From Clostridia bacterium (GTDB taxonomy: Bacteria > Bacillota > Clostridia > Oscillospirales > CAG-272), in contig JAFURQ010000007.1 in NCBI GenBank assembly GCA_017471825.1, forward strand, positions 62,001 to 126,000: DNA of 64,000 bases. Direction: 5' to 3'. A program made the position numbers and the translations under genes. Shown here one piece after another: positions 41,635-51,014 of this stretch (its first letter is position 1; the number at the start of each line of letters is the position of its first letter). The notes beneath the pieces are model-generated. The model did no database searches, was not told the DNA's origin, and saw only the letters and a program-made list of their open reading frames with translations.

Positions 41635-42837
41635 TTATATCTCAACCTTCTCGCCGAAGGTGTCGGGATGCTTTGGGTCGAAAAGCTCGTTTGCCCACAT
41701 CAGCGTAACCAGATCCTCGGTGTCCGAAAGGTTTATTATATTGTGCGTGTAGCCGGGGAGCATATGTATCGCCTCTATTTTCTCACCCGAAACCTCAAAG
41801 CGCAGAATCTCATCCGAGCCGATTTTTCTCTGCTCTATGAGTCCGTATCCCGAAACGACGATGAAAAACTCCCACTTCGTGTTGTGCCAATGCTCGCCCT
41901 TCGTAATTCCCGGCTTCGATATGTTAACCGAAAACTGTCCGCATCTCTCGGTCTTTAAAAGCTCTGTAAAGCTGCCGCGCGCATCAACGTTCATTTTAAG
42001 CGGAAATATCGCCTTCTCCCTCGGAAGATACGAAAGATACGTTGAATAGAGCTTCTTTGCAAAGCTACCGTCCGGAATCTCGGGCATAATGAGCGTTTTG
42101 GGCTGTGCGGCGAAGCTCTCAAGAAGCGAAACTATCTCGCCGAGGGTCACTTTATGTGACACGGGTGCCGCGCAATAGCGTCCGCCCTCGCAAATTACGG
42201 TGTTGATTCCGTCAAACTCACAGCGGTGCTCCGCCCCCACAAGTGCCGCCATCATCTCGTCCACAAGGTCGTCGATATAAAGCAGCTCAAGCTCTACTGT
42301 CGGGTCGTTTACCTGTATCGGTAAATCGTTTGCTATATTGTTACAGAAGGTCGCTATGACGCTGTTGTAATTCGGGCGGCACCACTTGCCGAAAAGGTTC
42401 GGGAAACGGTACACCAGAACCTTCGCACCCGTGCGCTCGCCATACTCAAAGAACAGCTCCTCGCCCGCCTTCTTGCTTCTTCCGTAATCACTGTCATACC
42501 GCCCTATCAGCGTCGCCTGAATGCTCGAGGCGAGCATTACGGGGCACTTATTCCCCGCCTCTTCAAGCAGTGACAGAAGCTCGCTTCCAAATCCGAAATT
42601 TCCTGCCATAAAATCCGCAGGATTCTGCGGACGGTTCACCCCGGCAAGATTAAACACAAAATCTGCCTCACGGCAAGCCTCGCAAAGCACATCTCTCGAG
42701 GTGCTCACGTCATACAGCCACAGCTTCTCAACCGTAAGCTCTCCGCGCGTGCGATCCTTGCCCTCCATAACGTTTTTAAGCGCCGCCGAGAGATTCTTTC
42801 CAACAAATCCCTCCGCACCTGTAATAAGAATTTTCAT
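41635..42837 (-). CDS. capF: CapF-type bifunctional reductase (UDP-FucNAc pathway)
   Basis: CapF reduces UDP-4-keto-6-deoxy sugar formed by CapE on the way to UDP-N-acetyl-L-fucosamine. The 400-residue protein has an extended SDR domain starting MKILITGAEGFVGKNL with active-site YGRSKK, the diagnostic block FPNLFGKWCRPNYNSV, and a C-terminal cupin (about 285-400) with EHWHNTKWEFF as the metal site. Length and architecture match Staphylococcus aureus CapF. It overlaps the ferredoxin gene by 4 bp. Confidence 0.9.
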   Translation of the reverse strand: MKILITGAEGFVGKNLSAALKNVMEGKDRTRGELTVEKLWLYDVSTSRDVLCEACREADFVFNLAGVNRPQNPADFMAGNFGFGSELLSLLEEAGNKCPVMLASSIQATLIGRYDSDYGRSKKAGEELFFEYGERTGAKVLVYRFPNLFGKWCRPNYNSVIATFCNNIANDLPIQVNDPTVELELLYIDDLVDEMMAALVGAEHRCEFDGINTVICEGGRYCAAPVSHKVTLGEIVSLLESFAAQPKTLIMPEIPDGSFAKKLYSTYLSYLPREKAIFPLKMNVDARGSFTELLKTERCGQFSVNISKPGITKGEHWHNTKWEFFIVVSGYGLIEQRKIGSDEILRFEVSGEKIEAIHMLPGYTHNIINLSDTEDLVTLMWANELFDPKHPDTFGEKVEI

Positions 42838-43049
42838 ATCCGTATATCCTCTGATTGTTTAAGCGGACAAGCCTTAAGACAAAGTCCGCAATAAATACAT
42901 TTTTCTGCGTCTATTACGGGGTATTTAAACCCACAGTCGTCAGGACACATTTCTATCGCGCCCCTTGGACAAACCGAAAAGCACGCAGAGCAGCCGCAGC
43001 ACTCCTCCTTGCGCTCAAAAAGCGTGGGAATTTTCACGTCGTTTTTCAT
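42834..43049 (-). CDS. Small 2[4Fe-4S] ferredoxin
   Basis: The 71-residue protein has two clusters, CCGCSACFSVCP and CIYCGLCLKACP. The start VKIPTLFERKEECCGC matches the N-terminal domain of FrhB-type proteins of polysaccharide loci, where it is usually fused to the larger domain. Here it is separate and follows that domain, overlapping it by 4 bp (ATGA). Confidence 0.9.
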   Translation of the reverse strand: MKNDVKIPTLFERKEECCGCSACFSVCPRGAIEMCPDDCGFKYPVIDAEKCIYCGLCLKACPLKQSEDIRI

Positions 43050-44020
43050 TTTCTTCCCATCCTTAAAATTTTCTTGATACCTCTTTTAAAGCGCACCTTA
43101 AATCCGTCACGGGCGTATTTTTTGAGTATCCGACCCATTCCTTTGGATTGGTAATCGCTCCAAAATTCATCGTAATTCTGCGGTCTTTCGACCGAGCGCA
43201 CAAGAGCATCCTGCATCATAGGCTCCCTATCAACGCAAATGACGTCAAGCCTGCCACGAACACTCTCAAGAAGCTCCTTGCCTCGCTCGGTATTCGGTAT
43301 AACAAGCGAAACTCCCCTGTCGTCGTTGAAATCCGGAGCCGCCTTGCCAATTCCCCACGCATCCGCAATGGTTATATCGCTTACGTGCCGTGCCTTGTAC
43401 TTACACTCAAAGCAGGACGGACGAAGAACGTAGTGCCTATAAAACAGATATCTGAAATCGGTCGAATCATAGCGTGAGCCATCCTCAAAGTAAACCGTCT
43501 CGGTATGAGCCGCCCAGCCGTAATCGGTCTTGTTACGAAAATCAACCGCGGATATTTTCTTTTTATGCTTCTTTTCTATGTAGTCAAGGTAATCTCTCCA
43601 CACCCTCGGCGACGGCACACCGTGACACAAAATGTCAACAGTTATCAGCTCCGGCGCCTTATCAAGCCCCTTGACCGCGAGAGCACTTTTTAGTCCGGCA
43701 ATTTGACACGGGGTGCCGCTGAAAAGCACCCTTTCTCCTGCCGCAAGTGCTTTTGCCACCTCTGTAATGGTGTCCCTCATATCGCTCTGAATGTATTTCG
43801 AGCCTCGGAACCCATCGCGCTCGTCTGCCGTGCGCGCCGCCTTGTGATAAGCAATAAAGCTTTCGTCGAGCGCACATCCAAACACCAAGCCGCCCTCATT
43901 CAGAACAGCATCCGTAAGCGCGGTAAAAACACCGCCTGAGCGCGATGCCGCACGAATTTCGTCCGACAAGTGCTTTATAGCGTAAAATTCTCCCTCACGG
44001 AAGAACGCATTGTCATTCAT
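43046..44020 (-). CDS. FrhB-like (coenzyme F420 hydrogenase beta C-terminal domain) protein
   Basis: The 324-residue protein has the FrhB C-terminal domain: SRSGGVFTALTDAVL, VLFSGTPCQIAGLKS, DILCHGVPSP, and a Cys-rich site (RPSCFECKYK). These enzymes occur next to polysaccharide pyruvyl transferases, as here, and are thought to reduce a sugar or pyruvyl intermediate, but the reaction is not proven. The N-terminal ferredoxin is missing and is encoded by the next gene. I choose the ATG at 44020, not 44032, because three other copies of the hairpin-SD cassette show 15 nt to the ATG. Confidence 0.86.
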   Translation of the reverse strand: MNDNAFFREGEFYAIKHLSDEIRAASRSGGVFTALTDAVLNEGGLVFGCALDESFIAYHKAARTADERDGFRGSKYIQSDMRDTITEVAKALAAGERVLFSGTPCQIAGLKSALAVKGLDKAPELITVDILCHGVPSPRVWRDYLDYIEKKHKKKISAVDFRNKTDYGWAAHTETVYFEDGSRYDSTDFRYLFYRHYVLRPSCFECKYKARHVSDITIADAWGIGKAAPDFNDDRGVSLVIPNTERGKELLESVRGRLDVICVDREPMMQDALVRSVERPQNYDEFWSDYQSKGMGRILKKYARDGFKVRFKRGIKKILRMGRK

Positions 44021-44050
44021 TTTAATCCCCATTCTGTCGCCGACGGCGAC
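44021..44050 (-). repeat. Hairpin-SD cassette before the FrhB-like gene
   Basis: GTCGCC-GTC-GGCGAC (44050-44036), then AGAATGGGGATTAAA, 15 nt, to the ATG at 44020. Confidence 0.82.
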
Positions 44051-44066
44051 CGCACGAAATTAGATT

Positions 44067-46013
44067 TCAGCCGTTCCGTGCCAAATTTCCAAATATAGCT
44101 TCGTCAATAAATTTGATTGATTTTTCTCTTATTTCCTCGATCCTTGCATTTACCTCGTCCCAATCGGTGGGTGTCGTGTCTATTTCTCCACCCGGAGCTA
44201 TCTCACGATTTTTAATTCCCAGCGTTTCAACGAGAGTGAGAACTCTTGAGTTGAAATTATTATCGCTCTTTGAAAGCTGGTAGTAAGCCTCGGTATTGTA
44301 TATTGCGGATAGCGCAAGGCCGTGGAATGAGGAGGTCACCACAAATTCCGCATCAACTATGAGCTTTAAGAAATCCTGTGGAGCAACGCTGTAAAGATTT
44401 TTTCCGCCGCGTCTACCGAGCTGTCCCGCCGAAATATAAACGAGAGGCAGACCCGTGTCGCGCGAAAGTCTCTTTGCAAAGTCAAACATATCCTTCTCAA
44501 ATGCTATCATATACACAAGAATATATTTTCCGCTCACAAGGTTTCTCTTGGCTTGAATCCTCTTATAATCGTTCGCAGTGAACAGGAATGTCGGATCACA
44601 AACGCGGCATACGTCGTATCCGCGCTCCCGGAGCCCCTCGCAAAGCGAGCTCTCCCGTACAGATATAGCGTCAAATTTGCCGATGAGCTCGCCGTACTTA
44701 TCAAGGCTCGAAAACCAAAGCTCCTCCGCACCAACGCTCGCCGCGTAAGAAACCTTTTTTTCGCACTCAACCGACTCCAGAAAATACGTCCTGTCATCAC
44801 CTGTCAGAAGTCCGTTCCAGACCTGATCGCTTCCGACGACTATCCGTGAATATTCGCCCCCCATATCCGAAGCGTTGGTCTTATCATACTCAACCTCGCT
44901 TATCGGCAGATAATACTTTCTGAAAAGCCTGTAATTCTCGTGATCAATTTTACGGCGCTTGTTAAGCAGAAAATATTTCGCCTTCGTCGTGATTTTTTTG
45001 TATTCGCGAAGCGGCTTTATGCGGTGGCGCTCCTCTATTGCGTCATTTTTGTAGTCTATAATCTCGGCGCTGAACCTGTCGCCGCCTCTTTCGTTCAGGA
45101 ACCTCGCAAGCGCATACGCCTGCAATACCGCGCCGTAATTATCCGCTCTGTGGAAGGTCAGAATACCAATCCTCTCCCTCTCCTCTCGCGGAATATCGCA
45201 GTAGGTTATGGCGTGGCTCGGTCCTCTGGTCAGCTCATCGGGCTCCTCGTTCATATAATTTTCTCCGAACGACTCTGTAAGCCAACCCCTGTAATCCTTT
45301 ATCGCCTTAAAGCTGTGCCCCTCAAATTCAAGCTCACAAAACTCATCAAACAAAGCCGCAGGCATCAGCCTTGATTCTCGTGTCGGATTACAGAAATTGA
45401 ACATATATTCGCTGCCCGTCCTGCCCTTGCTATGCTTCAATATTTTTTTATTAAGTGTCTTAAGCGGCAGACAGCTGAACAGTCTATACAAAAATACTTT
45501 GTACCAAGGAGCAGAGTTCTTTTGTCTTGAAAACTGAATCTTCAGCCCGAGCTTGTACGTCTTTGCGCCGTTATAAAGATTGCACAGATTCATTTTTCTT
45601 CTGTACGTCTTTTTATCGGCATAATCGTACGGCACTATATCCACAAACAAGCCCTGATGTATGTCAAGCCTGTCGTAATTTCTCTGCACGTAGGTCGTGC
45701 CGTTCATTCGGAGCTTTGAATACCGCAACGGAAAAAGCTCTTCCGTATCCGAATTTTGAAGGAAATACTTTCCGTCAAGCTCGGTTTTGCACACCTCGCA
45801 GAATTTCTCGTAATCGTCGCGAGGCATCACCACGTCCAAATCATCATCCCACGGCACAAAGCCGCCGTATTTTTCCGCACCGAGAAGCGTTCCGCCCTCG
45901 ATGGAATATCTTATACCGTGCTTGCGACAAATTCTGTCAAGCTCAATTAGAATCAAAATAAGCTGATCCTGAACCTCCCGTATCGGAGTGTCGCACACCT
46001 TATATTCGTTCAT
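44067..46013 (-). CDS. LicD phosphotransferase fused to polysaccharide pyruvyl transferase
   Basis: Residues 1-285 are a LicD domain with EGGTLLGAEKYGGFVPWDDD and DVVMPRDDYE; LicD enzymes transfer phosphocholine or similar groups to surface glycans. Residues 286-648 are a polysaccharide pyruvyl transferase with GILTFHRADNYGAVLQ, VVGSDQVWN and SSFHGLALSAIY; these add pyruvate ketals. The join is at about RERIGILTF with no break in frame, so both should be made as one 648-residue polypeptide. Both would modify the same repeat unit in the cytoplasm or at the membrane. Confidence 0.88.
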   Translation of the reverse strand: MNEYKVCDTPIREVQDQLILILIELDRICRKHGIRYSIEGGTLLGAEKYGGFVPWDDDLDVVMPRDDYEKFCEVCKTELDGKYFLQNSDTEELFPLRYSKLRMNGTTYVQRNYDRLDIHQGLFVDIVPYDYADKKTYRRKMNLCNLYNGAKTYKLGLKIQFSRQKNSAPWYKVFLYRLFSCLPLKTLNKKILKHSKGRTGSEYMFNFCNPTRESRLMPAALFDEFCELEFEGHSFKAIKDYRGWLTESFGENYMNEEPDELTRGPSHAITYCDIPREERERIGILTFHRADNYGAVLQAYALARFLNERGGDRFSAEIIDYKNDAIEERHRIKPLREYKKITTKAKYFLLNKRRKIDHENYRLFRKYYLPISEVEYDKTNASDMGGEYSRIVVGSDQVWNGLLTGDDRTYFLESVECEKKVSYAASVGAEELWFSSLDKYGELIGKFDAISVRESSLCEGLRERGYDVCRVCDPTFLFTANDYKRIQAKRNLVSGKYILVYMIAFEKDMFDFAKRLSRDTGLPLVYISAGQLGRRGGKNLYSVAPQDFLKLIVDAEFVVTSSFHGLALSAIYNTEAYYQLSKSDNNFNSRVLTLVETLGIKNREIAPGGEIDTTPTDWDEVNARIEEIREKSIKFIDEAIFGNLARNG

Positions 46014-46022
46014 TTTTGCACC

Positions 46023-47150
46023 TTATTTCATATTTTCAAGAGCGGCAAGAAAGCTATCAAGCCAAGCGCTCCAGTTATATCTTTCAAAGAAAAGCTCGCG
46101 GCTCCTCCTCTGAAGCCTGCCGTAAAGCTCGCCGTCCTCTATGATTTGCACAATTTTGTCGGCAAAATCCTCCGCGCCGGCAGAGGTAGGTAGCTTGTAT
46201 CCGTTTTCTCCGTCGATAACGTACGCACCGACGCCGCCCGTATTATAGGTCAGGGACGGAATACCGTGCGCGCTCGCCTCGGCGAAAACTATTCCCGCCG
46301 CTTCTGCACGGGTGGGCAAAAGTAAAAGCGAGGTCGAGGCATAAATGTCGGCAAGCCGCTTTTTCTCCTCGGGATTATTCTTGTTAAGAAATCCGACGAG
46401 CTCTATTCCCTCATCCGTAATCTCATACGGCGGCTTACAGCCGACAAGATAAAGCTTGCACTCGGGATGACTCCTTCTCAGATGCCTGAAGGCATCAACG
46501 GCAACGTCGCCGCCCTTGCGCTCCCATTCCACACCGCAAAAGAGTATGTTAAATTCTCCGTCGCCGCCCGAAGACGGGGTCGGAGCCTCGTCTATATTTG
46601 CACCGAAGGGAATCAGCACAGTCTTTTCCTCTGCCTTGCCGTACGTAGAGCAAACCGAAGCCCTCACCCATTCAGACGGGCAGATAATAAGCTCCGAATT
46701 GTCAATAGCTCCCTTCTCTATCCTGTTTGCATTCTTCACCGTAAGAGAGCAAAGCCCAGTAAGATATCCGTAATATCCGTGCATACCGTCGAAGGTCGCA
46801 TCGGTTAGGTATATTATCTTCCTGTCGGTTTTTACAAACGCTATGCTTCCGCTTTTTGCCGCACAAAAAACGTAGTCTATATCATCTCGTCCGCGCAAAA
46901 ACCGCGTAACGATTTTAGAATCGCGCTTCGCCTTGATAAGCCCGAACGACGCATAAAATTTCTTCCCCGAAAACAGCTTTATAACGGCAGACAAAAGCCT
47001 GTACCAAAGCGTTAAAAGCTTCGACTGACCGGAAATGTCTATACACTCAACCTCTGCCACCTTGCAAAGCGACTGATATATATAGCTGACCGTGCCTGAC
47101 CACAGTCTTTTGTTCGTGGGGTCGCCGTCCACGATATACGCAATTTTCAT
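46023..47150 (-). CDS. Glycosyltransferase family 4
   Basis: The 375-residue protein is a GT-B retaining transferase with donor-domain features FCGVEWERKGGDVAVDAF and the E-x7-E motif EAAGIVFAE. It adds one sugar to the repeat unit; donor and acceptor cannot be read. It overlaps the flippase gene by 4 bp. Confidence 0.86.
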   Translation of the reverse strand: MKIAYIVDGDPTNKRLWSGTVSYIYQSLCKVAEVECIDISGQSKLLTLWYRLLSAVIKLFSGKKFYASFGLIKAKRDSKIVTRFLRGRDDIDYVFCAAKSGSIAFVKTDRKIIYLTDATFDGMHGYYGYLTGLCSLTVKNANRIEKGAIDNSELIICPSEWVRASVCSTYGKAEEKTVLIPFGANIDEAPTPSSGGDGEFNILFCGVEWERKGGDVAVDAFRHLRRSHPECKLYLVGCKPPYEITDEGIELVGFLNKNNPEEKKRLADIYASTSLLLLPTRAEAAGIVFAEASAHGIPSLTYNTGGVGAYVIDGENGYKLPTSAGAEDFADKIVQIIEDGELYGRLQRRSRELFFERYNWSAWLDSFLAALENMK

Positions 47151-48721
47151 ATCTCGCCGTCAGAACCCTTGTCCTTTTTCCTTCCTCTGATTTTTTTGCC
47201 CAAAGAACCGAAAAATCCGGTGATAATCCCCTTTTCGTCCTTGTTCCAGCCCAAAAGCCACATAAGACCGAAATAAACGAGCGGAAGAACACAGCACTTT
47301 ACCAACAGCACAAGCCAGCTGTGAATCACGAAAAATCTGAATATTACAAATCCGACAGCCCCCGTCAGAATTATCGGCAGCAGCATTTTCAGGTAGCAGT
47401 TAATATAGAACGATTTCATATCTATTTTGAGAACCCTGTGGAAAACCACACTCATAAGTATGAATCGCAGACAATAGGTAATCGCTATCGATATCGCGCT
47501 TCCGAGAACCCCCATAAAGGGCACGAGCGCAAACGCGCATCCGACGTTGAATACACCCATAATTATGTAAATTATCGCTTGATACCTTTGCTTATCCTCA
47601 ACAACAAGCATCGTTCTGCCTATCTGTTGCGGGAAATAAATGAGGTTGGGCGCTATCATAAGAATACCGCAATAGTAAACGTTTTCAAACCCCTCGCCAA
47701 GCCAAAGCAAAACGAATTCCTGTCCCGCAACGGCAAAGCCGACGATTATAAGGGCAACCACGGAAAGATTTATCCTTCCCACGCGAGTCATCAGCTTTAG
47801 CAGCTCCGCATCTCTGTTTTCGGAGAGCGAGGCGCGCGTGGTTTTCGAGAGAAAGAGTCCGTTTATTCCCTCGGAAAAGGTGAAAACGTAGCCCTCAAGA
47901 GTAGATGCAAGACCGAATATCGTAATTTCCGCCGCGCCGACAAACATAGCAAGAATAGATGGCGTGATGTTGAAAACCAGCCTCGACATAATGCTTACAA
48001 CGGTCGCCCACATAGAGAAGGTGAATATCTGCCCGAGCTCTTTTTTATCCCAGCTCGTCATATCCGCCCTCACGGGAGTGTTTTTCTTAACCATTATAAG
48101 CCTGAACAGCACGGTAAGAAGATTGAAGCCAACGTGTATAAAAACGAGAGCGAATATACCGCCGCCCAGAGCAAGCGCCACGAAGGTCGCCGCTACCGTC
48201 AGTATCTTGTTAAGACAGCCGGCGAGCTTCATAACGAAGAAGTTTTCGTATGCGTTAAGAATACCCGTCAGTGTCGAAAACGGAAATGCTATGAGATTGT
48301 AAAAGATAATGATTACAAGTATCTTTTTGAAAACCGTCGCCTCGCCTGCGGCAAGGGTCGGATATATAGCATCAACGTTGAAATATATCACCACAAACAC
48401 TGCGGCTATTATAACGTCAATTATCAGGTACAGCTTGTAAACCATACCCAAAAATTTATTTATCTTTTCAACGTTTCCCTCGGCTCTGTACCGCGCGATG
48501 AATTTTGCCGTCGCCGCGCTTATGCCGAAGTCCATCATAAATAGGCTAATCAGCGAGGTTGCCAGAGTATAAATTCCGTACGTGCTCTCACCTATAACGG
48601 ATATCATCCACGGAGTATATACAAGGCTTGCAACGATATTGACCGCTATTATGACGTAGGACATTATAGCTCCGGCCTTTATCTGCCAGCCACTGCTTCG
48701 CCTGCTTACATTATCACTCAT
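47147..48721 (-). CDS. wzx: Oligosaccharide flippase Wzx
   Basis: The 524-residue protein has about 14 helices in the PST/MATE flippase pattern, with AGAIMSYVIIAVNIVASLVY at the start, and ends in a basic tail (KKIRGRKKDK). Wzx moves the undecaprenyl-linked repeat unit to the outer face. It overlaps its two neighbours by 4 bp each. Confidence 0.92.
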   Translation of the reverse strand: MSDNVSRRSSGWQIKAGAIMSYVIIAVNIVASLVYTPWMISVIGESTYGIYTLATSLISLFMMDFGISAATAKFIARYRAEGNVEKINKFLGMVYKLYLIIDVIIAAVFVVIYFNVDAIYPTLAAGEATVFKKILVIIIFYNLIAFPFSTLTGILNAYENFFVMKLAGCLNKILTVAATFVALALGGGIFALVFIHVGFNLLTVLFRLIMVKKNTPVRADMTSWDKKELGQIFTFSMWATVVSIMSRLVFNITPSILAMFVGAAEITIFGLASTLEGYVFTFSEGINGLFLSKTTRASLSENRDAELLKLMTRVGRINLSVVALIIVGFAVAGQEFVLLWLGEGFENVYYCGILMIAPNLIYFPQQIGRTMLVVEDKQRYQAIIYIIMGVFNVGCAFALVPFMGVLGSAISIAITYCLRFILMSVVFHRVLKIDMKSFYINCYLKMLLPIILTGAVGFVIFRFFVIHSWLVLLVKCCVLPLVYFGLMWLLGWNKDEKGIITGFFGSLGKKIRGRKKDKGSDGEI

Positions 48722-49749
48722 TTTAAATTACTTTCCCGTGATTTTTGTATGTTTATTTTTAATCGGTAAAGCACCGATTTAACCTTCGATTTGAAATTCT
48801 GCCATTTAAGATAGGAGATAACTCCTTTGTGATTTTTGTCTTTCACGAGCCGCGCAAACTTTCCGTCAACCGCGCTCGCCGCCGATATAACTCCTTCATC
48901 GGAAATTATCTCAATCAGCCTCGGCCTGAAGTCCTTAATACCGACTCCGCGCGAAAGGTAGCCCTCAATATATCGGATATACCACTCCGAGTGAATCCTC
49001 ATCTCGCGCTCGCCGTCAAGACCGTAGCCTGCCATATATTGCATTTTAACCCCGACTATTCGCTTGAGCTCCTCGAAAAGAGAGGGATTGAATCGCCTTG
49101 ATAAACTGCCTGCAACGACTCTGTAAAAGACAAGCGGACGGGCTACGTATTCATATCGGCTGACTCCCGAATAATACTGCATATTTATCACGTAATCCTC
49201 AAGCACGTTGACTCCGTAATCGCTAACAAGACTGTAGAAAAGCTCCCTTTTATAGAGCTTATTCCAGAGCAGCACCGCCTCTGTGCCGCCTATTATAGTG
49301 TTGAGAATAACCTCGCTTTTAAAGCCCTCGCCATCAAGCGAGAGGGAGGAGTCAAACACGCAGTGCTCCTTTTTTACGCTATCCTCAAATACGTAATATC
49401 CGCATTCAACGAGGTCCGCGTCGCTCCTTTGTTGTGCCTCAAGAAGCGCCTCGCAATAATCGGCGCTAACGTAATCGTCACTGTCAATGAAGCATATAAA
49501 GGGCGAGCTCGCCAGTCTGACTCCGTCGGCGCGCGCCCTGCCCGCACCCTCGTTCTGCTTGCTCAAAAGCTTTACACGGGTGTCGCGCTCGGCATATTCG
49601 CGGCATATCGCCTCGCTCCCGTCGCGTGAGCCGTCGTTGACTAGAATTATTTCTATATCCGAAACAGTCTGTGAAAGAAGGCTCTCAATGCATTCTCCGA
49701 GATACCTTTCCGCGTTGTAAACCGGAACTATGACGCTGACTCTTGACAT
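48718..49749 (-). CDS. Glycosyltransferase family 2
   Basis: The 343-residue GT-A protein has VSVIVPVYNAERYLGECIESL, LVNDGSRDGS and the metal-binding DSDD (ICFIDSDDYVS). It inverts the sugar linkage. Its ATG has no strong SD. It is 13 bp after the next upstream gene. Confidence 0.9.
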   Translation of the reverse strand: MSRVSVIVPVYNAERYLGECIESLLSQTVSDIEIILVNDGSRDGSEAICREYAERDTRVKLLSKQNEGAGRARADGVRLASSPFICFIDSDDYVSADYCEALLEAQQRSDADLVECGYYVFEDSVKKEHCVFDSSLSLDGEGFKSEVILNTIIGGTEAVLLWNKLYKRELFYSLVSDYGVNVLEDYVINMQYYSGVSRYEYVARPLVFYRVVAGSLSRRFNPSLFEELKRIVGVKMQYMAGYGLDGEREMRIHSEWYIRYIEGYLSRGVGIKDFRPRLIEIISDEGVISAASAVDGKFARLVKDKNHKGVISYLKWQNFKSKVKSVLYRLKINIQKSRESNLK

Positions 49750-49762
49750 ATATCACCCTTAA

Positions 49763-51010
49763 TCAAGCACCCCTTATTATGCCCGCAAGCTCATCGGGTG
49801 TGTTTGAATAATATTCCTTATATATTTCTTCCCTCTCGACCGTAATATCCTTTACGCTGTCAAAGAAGGTGAGTATTTTTTCGGCGCACGCGCGCTCCGC
49901 GGTCGGTTCATTTTTAATAAGAATCGCCTTCTTGTATCTTTTAAGATACGGAGTGCTCGCATCACCGTCTATTTTGTAAAAGCTGACTATCGGCTTTCCC
50001 GTCGAAACGTACTCGAAAATTTTACACGGAATGCCGCAAAAATGCTCGTTACCGAAATTCAGAAGTATATCCGCCGAGCGCCGCGCCTCATCAAGAGCCT
50101 CTGCCTCAACTCTGCCGTGAAAGAATATCCTCTCGTTATATAAGCCGCTTTTCTCTATCAAACGAAGCACCCCGGCGGACACTCCGCCGTATATGTTAAA
50201 GCGCGCTTCGGGACGGGAGGCGCAGATATGTGCAAACGCACCGAGGAAAAAGCTCGGGTCGGCATTCGTCTCCGAAAGCATTCCCGTAAAAACAAAATTC
50301 ATATCACCGCTCGGTGCCTTCCCATAATCAAAATTGCTTTTCAGAAGATTCGGCACGTCGACAAACCTTATTTTTTCGGTATACGGCTTATAAATCTCAT
50401 CGGCATATATGCCTCTGTGCGCCTCTAAAGCACAGTAAATATCGCAGACCGAAAGCATTTTCAGCTCCCACTCCCTGCATTTTTTTACGTGCATACGCTC
50501 GCTTACCAGCCTGTTACTGCAAACTCCGCCGGAGATTGCATCAAGCGTGTATATGATAAGCTTGATTCTGTCACCGAATTTTTCCTTCAGCCTGACCGCC
50601 GCCATGACCGTTTCAAAATCGCGGTACACACCTATAACTACCTGTATATTTTCCTTTTGGGCTATTTCCTCAGCACGCTTTGTAAGCAAGCGAAGAACTC
50701 TCGGCGCTCTCAACGGGTGGCGCGGTATAAGCAGAGCCTTTAAAAGCTTTGTCGCCCTCGAAAGCACACGCCCGATGAGGTGCGGTATTCTTTTTGAAAA
50801 AAGCACGCGCCATTCAAGATACGTGTTTACTCTGTAAACCTTAACCCCGTCAATCTCCGCATCCTCTCTTGCCCTCTCGTTTTTAAGGGTAAGAACGTGA
50901 ACGTCCGCACCGCCGCCAATCAGCGTATCGGCAACCTTTTTCACACAACTGCCGTTCGGTGACGGAGAATCGTAATATGACTCGGTTATAAAAAGAATCC
51001 TTTCGTTCAT
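49763..51010 (-). CDS. Glycosyltransferase family 4
   Basis: The 415-residue GT-B protein has FTGMLSETNADPSFFLGAF in the donor domain and a variant of the E-x7-E motif near CGIPCKIFEYVSTGKP. It starts 4 bp after the stop of the GT2 gene at 51015. Confidence 0.82.
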   Translation of the reverse strand: MNERILFITESYYDSPSPNGSCVKKVADTLIGGGADVHVLTLKNERAREDAEIDGVKVYRVNTYLEWRVLFSKRIPHLIGRVLSRATKLLKALLIPRHPLRAPRVLRLLTKRAEEIAQKENIQVVIGVYRDFETVMAAVRLKEKFGDRIKLIIYTLDAISGGVCSNRLVSERMHVKKCREWELKMLSVCDIYCALEAHRGIYADEIYKPYTEKIRFVDVPNLLKSNFDYGKAPSGDMNFVFTGMLSETNADPSFFLGAFAHICASRPEARFNIYGGVSAGVLRLIEKSGLYNERIFFHGRVEAEALDEARRSADILLNFGNEHFCGIPCKIFEYVSTGKPIVSFYKIDGDASTPYLKRYKKAILIKNEPTAERACAEKILTFFDSVKDITVEREEIYKEYYSNTPDELAGIIRGA

Positions 51011-51014
51011 CAGA

